Shown: one piece after another, positions 42,789 to 50,866 of the stretch | Numbering within the stretch: the stretch's first letter is position 1 | Layout: every line of letters starts with the position of its first letter | Assembly (NCBI RefSeq): GCF_026250525.1 | Contig: NZ_CP111052.1 | Span: forward strand, 62,001-126,000 | DNA length: 64,000 nucleotides | Reading direction: 5' to 3' | Source of the DNA: Chondrinema litorale | GTDB lineage: Bacteria > Bacteroidota > Bacteroidia > Cytophagales > Flammeovirgaceae | The notes under the pieces: model-generated | Told to the model about the DNA's origin: nothing | Databases searched by the model: none | Seen by the model: only the letters and a program-made list of their open reading frames with translations | Position numbers and translations under genes: made by a program

Positions 42789-43703
42789 CTAATTAAACTT
42801 TTGCCGAAATGCTAGTGGAGATTGTTGAGTTTTCGCTTTAAACAATTTACTAAAAGATTGAGGGTGTTCGAAACCTAACTTATAAGCGATTTCTGAAACA
42901 GATAGGGAGGTTGAACTCAACAAATCCTTAGAATACTCTAAAATGTTATTCTGAATGTATTGCTGGGTGTTATATCCAGTTAATGAGCCTAACATATCAC
43001 TTAAATAACGTTGCGAGACATTTAATTGCTCGCTTATAAATTGAACAGAAGGCAAGCCATTTTCTAAACCTTGATCAGTCGATACATACTCATCAATTAA
43101 AGCATCTAACCGACTTATTATTTCATGATTTACCACTTTACGTGTTATAAACTGCCGGTTGTAATAGCGATTACTGTAATTTAATAAGAGTTCTAACTGC
43201 GATACCAACACATCTTGACTGTACTGATCGATATTCGTTTCTATTTCCAAACCAATGGAATTAAACACATTTTGTACAATGTCTTTCTCTTTTGCTGATA
43301 AAAAAAGTGCTTCTGATACTGAATAAGAGAAAAAGCCATATTGGTTGATGGTTTTACCTAATGGGTAATTTCTAATAAAGTCAGGATGAAAGTATAAAAC
43401 ATATCCTTCGTAACTTTGGACATTATCTGGAGTAAAAACAACCTGTTTGGGTTTAAGAAAGGCTAAACCACCCTCTTCAAAATCGTAATATCCATGGCCG
43501 TATTTAACTTGTCCTCTAAACTCGTTTTTAAATGAAACTTTATAAAAATCTAGACTAACTTTTGCTCCATTTCGCAAGTTCTCAGTTTGTACTTTGCTGT
43601 AATCTACCAAAGCTATTAATGGATGAGATGGGGCTGGTAATCCTAAATCTCTTAGCAATTGTGAAATGCTTTTGAAATGATATGTATTTTCTTCTTGCTT
43701 CAT
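42789..43703 (-). CDS. AraC-family transcriptional regulator (pair 1)
   Basis: 304 residues. An N-terminal cupin-like ligand domain (about 20-170: SLDFYKVSFKNEFRGQVKYG, LAFLKPKQVVFTP) is followed by two helix-turn-helix units (FISEQLNVSQRYLSDMLGSL; VSEIAYKLGFEHPQSFSKLF, near 225-300). It is about half identical by eye to the AraC protein at 45078. It lies 11 bases downstream of an SDR gene on the same strand, so the two are co-transcribed and it probably regulates that SDR. Confidence 0.92.
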   Translation of the reverse strand: MKQEENTYHFKSISQLLRDLGLPAPSHPLIALVDYSKVQTENLRNGAKVSLDFYKVSFKNEFRGQVKYGHGYYDFEEGGLAFLKPKQVVFTPDNVQSYEGYVLYFHPDFIRNYPLGKTINQYGFFSYSVSEALFLSAKEKDIVQNVFNSIGLEIETNIDQYSQDVLVSQLELLLNYSNRYYNRQFITRKVVNHEIISRLDALIDEYVSTDQGLENGLPSVQFISEQLNVSQRYLSDMLGSLTGYNTQQYIQNNILEYSKDLLSSTSLSVSEIAYKLGFEHPQSFSKLFKAKTQQSPLAFRQKFN

Positions 43704-43714
43704 AATATCAACAT

Positions 43715-44461
43715 CTAATTCTGCACGGCCGGACGAATAACTATATCTCCCACTTCTACCTCTTTCGGTTGACTTATCGCATAAATTACAGCATTTGCAA
43801 TGGCTTCAGGAGGAATGGCTATTGTATCCATTCTAGTCTGTGCGGCAATTTTCATTTCCTCATTTTTCATATTCTCTACAAAACTAGTTTTAACAAATCC
43901 CGGCGAAATACCAGTAATGCGTATGTTCCCATCAGACTCTTGACGGAAGGCTTCTGCAATTGTGCGAACTGCATTTTTTGTTCCTGCATAAACACCTTGC
44001 ATAGGTACAATTTTAATTCCTGATGTAGATATGATATTAACAATATGCCCTGATTGTTGTTTTTTGAAAATAGGTATCGCTGCTGCCATTCCGTATAAAA
44101 CACCTTTTAGGTTTACATCAATCATCTTATCCCAACCTTCAATATCCAATTCATCAATTCGACTAATTTCACTATAGCCAGCATTATTTATTATGACATC
44201 TAACTTACCATATTCTTCTATTGCCAGATTTACTAATTGAGCTAGATCAGATTTATTTTTTACGTTTACTGACTTGTAAACTACATGTCCTCCCTCTTTC
44301 TTAATTTGTTCAGAGACCTCTTTTAACTTTTCTATTCTACGAGCACCTAAAACTATTTTAACTCCGTTTTTTGCCAGTTCTATGGCAATGGTTTTACCAA
44401 TACCACTGCTCGCTCCTGTAATTGCTACTACTTTATCTTTAATTTGGCTTTGCATAAACAT
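43715..44461 (-). CDS. Short-chain dehydrogenase/reductase (pair 1)
   Basis: 248 residues. TGASSGIG (15-22) binds NADP. ARRIEKL after strand 2 indicates NADPH preference, and NNAGYS is present. The catalytic Ser lies in IISTSGIKIV and Tyr-x-x-x-Lys in VYAGTKNAVR, with SPGFVKT after it. It is a cytoplasmic oxidoreductase of the COG4221 type, substrate unknown. It is transcribed ahead of the AraC gene in one unit. Translation could equally start at Met3 (MQSQIKDK). Confidence 0.92.
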   Translation of the reverse strand: MFMQSQIKDKVVAITGASSGIGKTIAIELAKNGVKIVLGARRIEKLKEVSEQIKKEGGHVVYKSVNVKNKSDLAQLVNLAIEEYGKLDVIINNAGYSEISRIDELDIEGWDKMIDVNLKGVLYGMAAAIPIFKKQQSGHIVNIISTSGIKIVPMQGVYAGTKNAVRTIAEAFRQESDGNIRITGISPGFVKTSFVENMKNEEMKIAAQTRMDTIAIPPEAIANAVIYAISQPKEVEVGDIVIRPAVQN

Positions 44462-44560
44462 TAGTATTTAATTATGTAGCAAAGTACCCACTTATCTAAA
44501 TGATAAAAGTAGTCAGATTGGTAAATGATGTAGTTAGATTAGTATCTCTATCAAAGGAAA

Positions 44561-45058
44561 TCAATTTAATATTTTAGGGGCAATCGTTTTTTCATTCCAA
44601 TCAATGAACAAATCTGCTGAAACTTTAACATCAAAATACTGCCTTGACTTTACTACTATCCAATCATGGGGATAGTTTTCTTTAATTTGAGGTTTTTCAG
44701 GGAAATCTCCTGTAAGAATCTCACAATCTAAAATTTGAGAAAGCGACATAAGTAGTTTCAATCCGAATTGCTTTTCTAATGCAGATTTATCTTCATTTAA
44801 ATTATCCCAGAAAATCAAATTCTTATTAATGTTTCCATAGATATAAAAAATATATCTAAAATCACCTTCATCCATCTCATGCATTTCGATTATTATGTCT
44901 ATTTCTGTATTTTCATTTTCAAAGAATACTTCATTATACTTATCAAATTCATCAGTAATTATTATAGAAGAGATTGCTATTTTCAAGATGTCACTAAATG
45001 CATTTCGAAGACTTTCTTCTTGAATTTTTTGATTGAAATACATTATTAAAATTTCCAT
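44561..45058 (-). CDS. Hypothetical cytoplasmic protein
   Basis: 165 residues (or 160 from Met6, MYFNQKIQEESLRNAFSDIL). Acidic and soluble, it alternates helices and strands (FRYIFYIYGNINKNLIFWDN; LKLLMSLSQILDCEILTGDF; HDWIVVKSRQYFDVKVSADL). The combination of small size, acidity and isolated position resembles immunity-type proteins, but no toxin gene is adjacent. I recognise no family. It sits between the two SDR/AraC pairs on the same strand, ending 99 bases before the start of pair 1. Confidence 0.55.
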   Translation of the reverse strand: MEILIMYFNQKIQEESLRNAFSDILKIAISSIIITDEFDKYNEVFFENENTEIDIIIEMHEMDEGDFRYIFYIYGNINKNLIFWDNLNEDKSALEKQFGLKLLMSLSQILDCEILTGDFPEKPQIKENYPHDWIVVKSRQYFDVKVSADLFIDWNEKTIAPKILN

Positions 45059-45077
45059 ATCTAATATATAAGCAATA

Positions 45078-46016
45078 TCAATTAAAAGACTTCCTGAATT
45101 CTACTGGTGAATATTTGGTCTTAGTTTTAAAGAATTTGCTGAAAGATTGAGAATGCTCGAAGCCTAATTCGTAGGCGATCTCTCCCACTGATAGACTACT
45201 TGTAGAGAGTTTTTCTTTTGCCTTTTCTACTAGTTTATTTTGAATATGCTGTTGAGCATTCTGCCCAGTAAGCGAGCGTAACATATCACTCAAATAACTT
45301 GGAGAAATATTTAAACAATCTGCCAGATATTGAACTGATGGCAAACCTTGATCTAACGATTTTTGCTCATCGAAATATGCATCTAAAATCTCTTCTAATT
45401 TTTGCAACATGGTAGTGTTCTCCGCTTTACGAGTGATAAATTGCCTTTTATAAAATCGATTGGCGTAATTTAATAAAAGCTCAATTTGAGAAACAATTAC
45501 ATCTTGACTAAATTCATCAATTCTACTATTCAATTCATCTTCAATTATTCGGAAAATGGAAAGAATTGTAGCTTTCTCTTTTTCAGATAGATGTAAAGCT
45601 TCATTCGCAGTATATGCAAAGTAATTGTATTGCTTAATCTTTTTGGCAATGGGATAATTAAGTAAAAAGTCAGGATGAATTAGCAAACTAACCTGTTGCT
45701 GAGTACATAGTGGGGCATCTATATTTTGAGTAGACTCATTTCTTCCTATTATTTGATTAGGAGCAGCAAATAGCATCCCTCCTTCATTAAAATCGAAAAA
45801 AGTCTGACCATACTTTAATGTACCGCCCATGTTTGGGCGAAATGATATCTTATAAAAGTTTAATACATGATCATGCTCAGGTGGTTGAAACGACACTAAA
45901 TTATCAACTCCATTAATCATAGTAATTAATGGATGTTGAGGTGCTGGCATACCAAATGCATTTAAAGCTTCAGATAGCGAATCAAACCTTTTAGGAACAT
46001 GTTCATTTTTTTTCAT
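45078..46016 (-). CDS. AraC-family transcriptional regulator (pair 2)
   Basis: 312 residues, homologous along its length to the regulator at 42789. Shared features are QHPLITMI / SHPLIALV, FYKISFRPNMGGTLKYG, the EKATILSIFRIIE region and the two C-terminal HTH units (YLADCLNISPSYLSDMLRSL; VGEIAYELGFEHSQSFSKFF). The SDR of this pair lies upstream on the same strand but is separated by a hairpin terminator at 46094-46115, so it is probably transcribed from its own promoter. The two AraC genes look like duplicates that diverged with different SDR partners. Confidence 0.92.
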   Translation of the reverse strand: MKKNEHVPKRFDSLSEALNAFGMPAPQHPLITMINGVDNLVSFQPPEHDHVLNFYKISFRPNMGGTLKYGQTFFDFNEGGMLFAAPNQIIGRNESTQNIDAPLCTQQQVSLLIHPDFLLNYPIAKKIKQYNYFAYTANEALHLSEKEKATILSIFRIIEDELNSRIDEFSQDVIVSQIELLLNYANRFYKRQFITRKAENTTMLQKLEEILDAYFDEQKSLDQGLPSVQYLADCLNISPSYLSDMLRSLTGQNAQQHIQNKLVEKAKEKLSTSSLSVGEIAYELGFEHSQSFSKFFKTKTKYSPVEFRKSFN

Positions 46017-46093
46017 AAGTGTGTATTTGGTTAAATACCATTCTTAAACTGCAATAATTAATAGTTCATTCTTTTTAACACAAAAATCAACCG

Positions 46094-46115
46094 GTACAAT
46101 TTCACTAGTACCGAT
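46094..46115 (-). terminator. Terminator after the pair 2 SDR gene
   Basis: CGGTAC / GTACCG with a 10-base loop, extended by AATC/GATT on the outside. It is followed on the minus strand by GATTTTTG. It lies 13 bases after the SDR stop and before the AraC start. Confidence 0.55.
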
Positions 46116-46127
46116 TAATTCTAAAAT

Positions 46128-46982
46128 TTATCCTTGTGCTGCATCAGAAACTGTTTTCCATGCTTCCCAAGTTTTTAATCTTTGTGCATAAGCTTCCTTT
46201 ACCTCTGGCAAATTATTCTTACCTAAAAATAATCTTAAAGGTGGCTGTTCTGCATCAACAACTTTAAAAATGGCTTCTGGAGTAGCTTTTGGATTGCCTT
46301 GTTCTATATTTTTTAAGTTTCCTATAAACTGACTTTTCAAATTATCGTACTCCACTAAACTTTGAGAAAACTTTAAAGAATCTTGACTACCAAACTCTGT
46401 AGCATAAGCACCTGGCTCTATCATAGTAACATCTATTCCAAATGGTTTTACTTCTATTGCCAAACTTTCGTGAATCGCCTCAAATGCCCATTTAGATGAA
46501 CAATAATAACCAATTACCGGATAAGCCAAATGACCAAGTCCACTTGATACTCCTAGAATATGCCCTTTGCCTTGTTCTCGTAATAGTGGTAATACAGCTT
46601 GAATCACTGAAACTGTACCTAATACATTGGTTTCATACAATGCGCGAATCTCATCAGTATTTGCTTCTTCAATGGTTCCCACAAGTGAATATCCTGCATT
46701 ATTTAATACAATATCTAGCCTACCAAAATATTCATTAGCAGCTTCAACTGCCGACTTTACTTGATTTGGCTGTGTTACATCCATCTCTAAAGTCAATACT
46801 TGTTTGCCATATTTTTCTTTTAAGTCTGCGATGCTTTCAAACTTTCGTGCTGTTGCAACTACTTTGTCACCTCTTTCTAATGCTGCTTCTGTCCAAATTC
46901 TCCCAAAACCACGAGATGAACCTGTTATAAACCATACTTTTTCTGTATTGCTAGCTTCGCTTTTTTCATTTTGATGTGCCAT
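46128..46982 (-). CDS. Short-chain dehydrogenase/reductase (pair 2)
   Basis: 284 residues. TGSSRGFG (about 20-27) is the cofactor loop of the SDR group that has Phe in place of Ile. TARKFESI follows strand 2, LNNAGYS is central, and the catalytic Ser lies in GVSSGLGH with Tyr-x-x-x-Lys in YYCSSKWAFE. EPGAYATEFG and the extended C-terminus (PLRLFLGKNNLPEVKEAYAQ) are typical of COG0300/KR-like oxidoreductases with longer tails. The substrate is unknown. It belongs to a different SDR subgroup from pair 1 although the regulators are close paralogues. Confidence 0.92.
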   Translation of the reverse strand: MAHQNEKSEASNTEKVWFITGSSRGFGRIWTEAALERGDKVVATARKFESIADLKEKYGKQVLTLEMDVTQPNQVKSAVEAANEYFGRLDIVLNNAGYSLVGTIEEANTDEIRALYETNVLGTVSVIQAVLPLLREQGKGHILGVSSGLGHLAYPVIGYYCSSKWAFEAIHESLAIEVKPFGIDVTMIEPGAYATEFGSQDSLKFSQSLVEYDNLKSQFIGNLKNIEQGNPKATPEAIFKVVDAEQPPLRLFLGKNNLPEVKEAYAQRLKTWEAWKTVSDAAQG

Positions 46983-47148
46983 ATAAAATCATTTAAATTA
47001 GTCATGGCACAAATATCTGTGGATGGAATTTTCTTTTTGTAGCCTTATTGAGGAAGCTTGTAGCTAGATCGAGGAAGTTGGGTGAAAGTAATATTATTTA
47101 ATATAGTAAGCTCAATTTTTCTTTTTCTTTCAATTGTTTAATAACTGT

Positions 47149-47523
47149 TTAAGCTAACCAAAACTCCATACTTTCATTAGGGTTCCAGCCAAGCTTTTGT
47201 AAACCATTTCCAATTTTAAATGAAAAAGTTGGTGTCCAAAAAGCTTTTATCAACCCTTCTCTCAACTCAAAATCATTAAAATTTTCATCTAAAATAAATC
47301 TTATTCCCTTTGTTGATATTCTTAAAGTTTGAGACTCTCCTGAACCACCTCCTACCAAGACATCACCCACTTCTCCATCAAAACTCTTTTCATTTTTAGG
47401 GATTGATTCTAAAAGTTGATATACAGCTATTTTCTTTATTGGATTTCCAAATATCAAATCAAAATCACTTGGACAATGGAAAAAATCTAATAGTTCGTGT
47501 TTATATTGATCGATTGCAGCCAT
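47149..47523 (-). CDS. Hypothetical protein overlapping the Bro-N remnant
   Basis: 124 residues beginning MAAIDQYKHELLDFFHCPSD. It contains VGDVLVGGGSGESQTLRIST and ends NGLQKLGWNPNESMEFWLA. Composition is protein-like, with conserved-looking Gly and Trp positions, but I cannot name a family. The start overlaps the 3' end of the Bro-N pseudogene by 37 bases in another frame, so the true start may be later. Confidence 0.5.
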   Translation of the reverse strand: MAAIDQYKHELLDFFHCPSDFDLIFGNPIKKIAVYQLLESIPKNEKSFDGEVGDVLVGGGSGESQTLRISTKGIRFILDENFNDFELREGLIKAFWTPTFSFKIGNGLQKLGWNPNESMEFWLA

Positions 47524-47822
47524 TTTTCAAATTCTGTAAGCTTAGTTGAGGGAGTAACTTGAAGTAATTGTTTAATTAGACTATAGTTAGCACAATCTAA
47601 TTTATATTTTCTTCCATCACTAACAGTGAAATAACAAAACTTTAGTTGCATCCATATTTCAGGATATTGAATTTTTAACATTCTATAAAATTGGAGTGCA
47701 ATTCTAAAGTCATCCTCAATGAGTGCTGTTATTATATCTCGGACTACATAATACCATTGATTCTCAGATTGCTCTCAACTTCTACGAATACTATTATTAT
47801 TGAATTTTACTATTTCAGACAT
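47487..47822 (-). pseudogene. Bro-N/DinD-like antirepressor gene with in-frame TGA
   Basis: From ATG 47822 the frame reads MSEIVKFNNNSIRRS, a TGA at codon 16, then EQSENQWYYVVRDIITALIE and, later, DGRKYKLDCANYSLIKQLLQ, ending TEFEKWLQSININTNY. IVKFxxxxIRRxWxxxxxxWYFVVxDIIxxL and DCANxxxLxxxLxxxPSxxxxxFxxWL are the landmarks of BRO-N (phage antirepressor/DinD-type) proteins. The TGA sits where the conserved Trp codon (TGG) is expected. A single G to A change therefore explains the break. The C-terminal domain is missing. It is a phage- or mobile-element-derived remnant. Confidence 0.7.
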
Positions 47823-47992
47823 AAAGTATCAATACTAACTATTTTAATTAAAAACAGGGTGATTTTATAAGTTTTCATAACAATCAACTTCATAAGAACT
47901 TTAATCCATTTTATTCGGATTCTGATTACACCTTTATAAATGTAATCTTAAAAAGACTTGTCGTTTGCTTAATAAAGAGTATTCTAATTACT

Positions 47993-49066
47993 ATGCGTTA
48001 CTTTCAAATACTTATTTTATTGCTCGCTTTTTCAAAGCTATATAGTCAAAACTTAATACCTAATCCAAGTTTTGAAAATCTAGAATTATATCCTTGCAAT
48101 TCGCAATTATGTAACACTGGTAATGGATGCTGTTTTGAATATTATTGTTATCCATGGAAATCGAATTCTTTAAATGGATCGCCTGATGTATATACAACGA
48201 AATCTAAGAATTGGAATAAACTTACTGATATTTCAATAAAGAAAATATTACCTCATGATGGCAATGTTATAATTGGAACTTCATTAGGTGGAGAACATTT
48301 TTCTGTTCGATTAAATGAAAAGTTGAAGGTTGGAACAACCTATTATTTAGAATTCCATATTAAAAGTAGTAGAACATATTCTGATGCTTTGGGAATACTA
48401 TTTAGTAATAAACCAGTAAAGCAAAAAAATGAAACTTTTAGCAAGCCTATTTTTGATTGTTATCCAACATTTAAAGTTAAGAATCCAATTAATGCTAAAG
48501 AATGGACAAAGTTAAGCTTACAATTCGAAGCAAAAAATGAAAGTGAATTTTTGACAATAGGTTTATTTGCAAAAGGAGGTATTTATACTCACCAAACATT
48601 CTACTCAGAGGATGATCTTTATATAGAAGATGATAAATCAGACTACAGTTTAGCTGGATATTATTTTTTTGATAGCTTCATTTTAAAAGAAGCAAATACT
48701 GATAGTGTTCAAGAAACAGAGTGGTTAGATTATAGAATTAGCAATCTTAAAGAAGATATATTTTTTTCAAGCTCAAACTCAGAATTGACTCAAAAAGGAA
48801 AATTAAAGCTTGAAAGATTTGCTAATAAATTGAACCAACTAAGTACTATTGGCAAAATACATATAAAAGGTTATGCTGATAACATAGGAAAAAGTAGTAG
48901 CAATGAGATTCTCTCAAAAAAACGTGCTTTAGTAGTTCAAAATGAATTATATAATTATAATATTGAAAAAAATAAAATAATTATCGAATACTATGGAGAA
49001 AGTAAAAATATAGGTATTGCAGACTCCTTATATCGAAAAGTAGAAGTCTTTTTTCAACTAGATTAA
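47993..49066 (+). CDS. Outer-membrane-associated OmpA-family protein
   Basis: 357 residues. After a signal peptide (MRYFQILILLLAFSKLYSQ), NLIPNPSFE begins a beta-sandwich (about 20-235) like the carbohydrate-binding-type N-domains often found before OmpA domains in Bacteroidota. A Cys cluster (CNSQLCNTGNGCCFEYYC) could form disulfides. The C-terminal OmpA-like peptidoglycan-binding domain (about 255-357) shows IFFSSSNSELTQKGKLKLER, GYADNIGKSSSNEILSKKRA and VVQNEL. Asp and Arg at the usual diaminopimelate-binding positions are present. It probably tethers an outer-membrane or surface complex to the cell wall. Confidence 0.85.
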   Translation: MRYFQILILLLAFSKLYSQNLIPNPSFENLELYPCNSQLCNTGNGCCFEYYCYPWKSNSLNGSPDVYTTKSKNWNKLTDISIKKILPHDGNVIIGTSLGGEHFSVRLNEKLKVGTTYYLEFHIKSSRTYSDALGILFSNKPVKQKNETFSKPIFDCYPTFKVKNPINAKEWTKLSLQFEAKNESEFLTIGLFAKGGIYTHQTFYSEDDLYIEDDKSDYSLAGYYFFDSFILKEANTDSVQETEWLDYRISNLKEDIFFSSSNSELTQKGKLKLERFANKLNQLSTIGKIHIKGYADNIGKSSSNEILSKKRALVVQNELYNYNIEKNKIIIEYYGESKNIGIADSLYRKVEVFFQLD

Positions 49067-49095
49067 AGTGTTATTTAAGGTATACTGTTGCTGCA

Positions 49096-49545
49096 CTAAC
49101 CCTTCTCTAAAAGCCGTCTATGGTAATTGATTTGCCCTAAATGATAATTTAAGTGGGAGTGCAAGTGCATGAGTGTAAATGCCATACCAGTTTCTTTTTC
49201 CCAAATTATCATTGGAAAAGTCCCTTTTAAGTCCTCATCTGTAAGTTGATTTAAGCCTTGATTCACAACTTCTATCGTCTCATCTATTTGTGTGTAAATA
49301 TGGTTTCTATCAACAAATTTTGCCGAGAACTCAAAATCTCTCTGCCTTATGTAATCTGTATTAGCTAATCCGTTTCCTATATAAGTTTTGAGGTTGCCGA
49401 CTAAATGGAGACAAAGATTTCCCCCCGAATTGCTTATCGAGTTTTCTACCTTCCATAAAGTAGATTCATTTTTATAGAGAGATATTTCTTGTTTTAGCTT
49501 TTTTAAGTCTCTATTAAATAATTCTTTTAGTACTTCAATCATCAT
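49096..49545 (-). CDS. DinB-superfamily protein (DUF1572-like)
   Basis: 149 residues forming a four-helix bundle. The DinB/YfiT-type metal site is recognisable as a His in NLCLHLVGNLKTYIG plus a His pair in LMHLHSHLNYHLGQINYHRR, and SGGNL is a DUF1572 landmark. Members are damage-inducible or thiol-dependent enzymes binding a divalent metal; exact chemistry is not known for this branch. It is convergent with the OmpA-like gene, ends 30 bases from it, and stands alone. Confidence 0.8.
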   Translation of the reverse strand: MMIEVLKELFNRDLKKLKQEISLYKNESTLWKVENSISNSGGNLCLHLVGNLKTYIGNGLANTDYIRQRDFEFSAKFVDRNHIYTQIDETIEVVNQGLNQLTDEDLKGTFPMIIWEKETGMAFTLMHLHSHLNYHLGQINYHRRLLEKG

Positions 49546-49762
49546 TATCGAGCTTATTGTTTCCTCACTATGTTTTAGATATCATAAGATAGTACATTTT
49601 TTTACTTATTTGAGTTTATAATAATGCACAAGTCGATTAAAATATAGCACATACAAATTCTGATTTGTTTTTTATAATTGCACTGAATTGGAAATGCATT
49701 TGAGCGGGTTGATGCTTTGCTTTTTTAGCTAATAATTTCATGTTGACTTATTAAATTAAAAA

Positions 49763-50731
49763 ATGAATACAAAGGGATTGATAATTCTTGGGGAAAGTAT
49801 TCTGCCGGGGGAGAGCAAAAAGCTAAACCTAAATATGGCTCGTCTTTTCACAAATACTTTAGTAGAAGTACCTGTTTATGTAGAATCTGCAAAACTTCCT
49901 GGACCAACAGTGCTTATCACTTCAGGCATACATGGAGATGAGATAAATGGTATGGAAATAGTAAGGCAGGTGATTTCAAAAAAAATCAATATCCCAAAAA
50001 GAGGAACTATAATTTGTATACCAGTTATAAATGTATTTGGGTTCATCAATATGTCGAGAACTTTTCCAGATGGAAGGGATTTAAACAGAGTGTTTCCGGG
50101 AAGTGTGAAAGGATCGCTTGCTAGCCGGTTTGCACATCATTTTGTATCTGGTATTCTGCCCAACATCGACTTATGTCTAGATTTTCATACCGGTGGCGGA
50201 CAAAGATTAAATGCTTCGCAAATTAGAATTGAACAGGGTAATGAAGAGTTAAAAAAATATGCTGATATTTTTCATGCACCGTTTACTGTGTATTCTAAAA
50301 ATATTCCCAAGTCTTTTCGCTCAACTTGCAAAAAAATGGGGATTCCAATTTTATTAAATGAGAGCTGCAAAGCTTTACAATCTGACAAAACGATGGCTAA
50401 AAATGCTGTTGGCGGAATTATGCGCATATTAGCTCATCTAGACATGTTGAATAAAAAATTTACTGCGCCTGACCCTCAACACAAAAACATTGTAATTACA
50501 ACTACTAAATGGATAAGAGCAAGCAGGTCAGGATTTTTACATCCAAAAATTGCTATACATGACTTTGTTAATAAGGGTGATGTAATTGCAACAATTGTTA
50601 GTCCCTATGGCGACTCAAGACATGTAATAAAGGCGCCAAATGATGGATATGTTATCAATGTAAATGAAGCACCAATGATTTACCAAGGTGATGCTATTTT
50701 TCATATTTCTACTAAACTAGAAAAAGACTAA
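49763..50731 (+). CDS. Succinylglutamate desuccinylase/aspartoacylase-family deacylase
   Basis: 322 residues of the M14-like AstE/AspA family. Zinc ligands are His57 and Glu60 (SGIHGDEINGMEIVR) and His142 (LCLDFHTGGGQR). The family hallmark DGRDLNRVFPG is at about 103-113, and a catalytic Glu candidate is Glu200 (LLNESC). A C-terminal beta domain (VNKGDVIATIVSPYGDSRHV) completes the fold. These enzymes hydrolyse N-acyl amino acids. In other bacteria this subgroup is often beside a RimK-like ligase gene; none is present here. No signal peptide is seen, so it is cytoplasmic. Confidence 0.9.
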   Translation: MNTKGLIILGESILPGESKKLNLNMARLFTNTLVEVPVYVESAKLPGPTVLITSGIHGDEINGMEIVRQVISKKINIPKRGTIICIPVINVFGFINMSRTFPDGRDLNRVFPGSVKGSLASRFAHHFVSGILPNIDLCLDFHTGGGQRLNASQIRIEQGNEELKKYADIFHAPFTVYSKNIPKSFRSTCKKMGIPILLNESCKALQSDKTMAKNAVGGIMRILAHLDMLNKKFTAPDPQHKNIVITTTKWIRASRSGFLHPKIAIHDFVNKGDVIATIVSPYGDSRHVIKAPNDGYVINVNEAPMIYQGDAIFHISTKLEKD

Positions 50732-50788
50732 CTCTCTAGAAATGTTTGTTGAATGGATTAAAATCATCACGCTCCTACTCTATATAAA

Positions 50789-50827
50789 AAAGACATTCGC
50801 AGCTATTTTACAAGTGCGAATGTCTTT
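50789..50827. terminator. Bidirectional terminator between the deacylase and susD
   Basis: AAAGACATTCGCA / TGCGAATGTCTTT form a perfect 13-bp stem with a 13-base loop. A-runs and T-runs lie on the two sides, and the hairpin serves two convergent genes. Confidence 0.8.
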
Positions 50828-50866
50828 ATATTAATTTGAGCAATTGATCACTTCAATCCCTTATAA

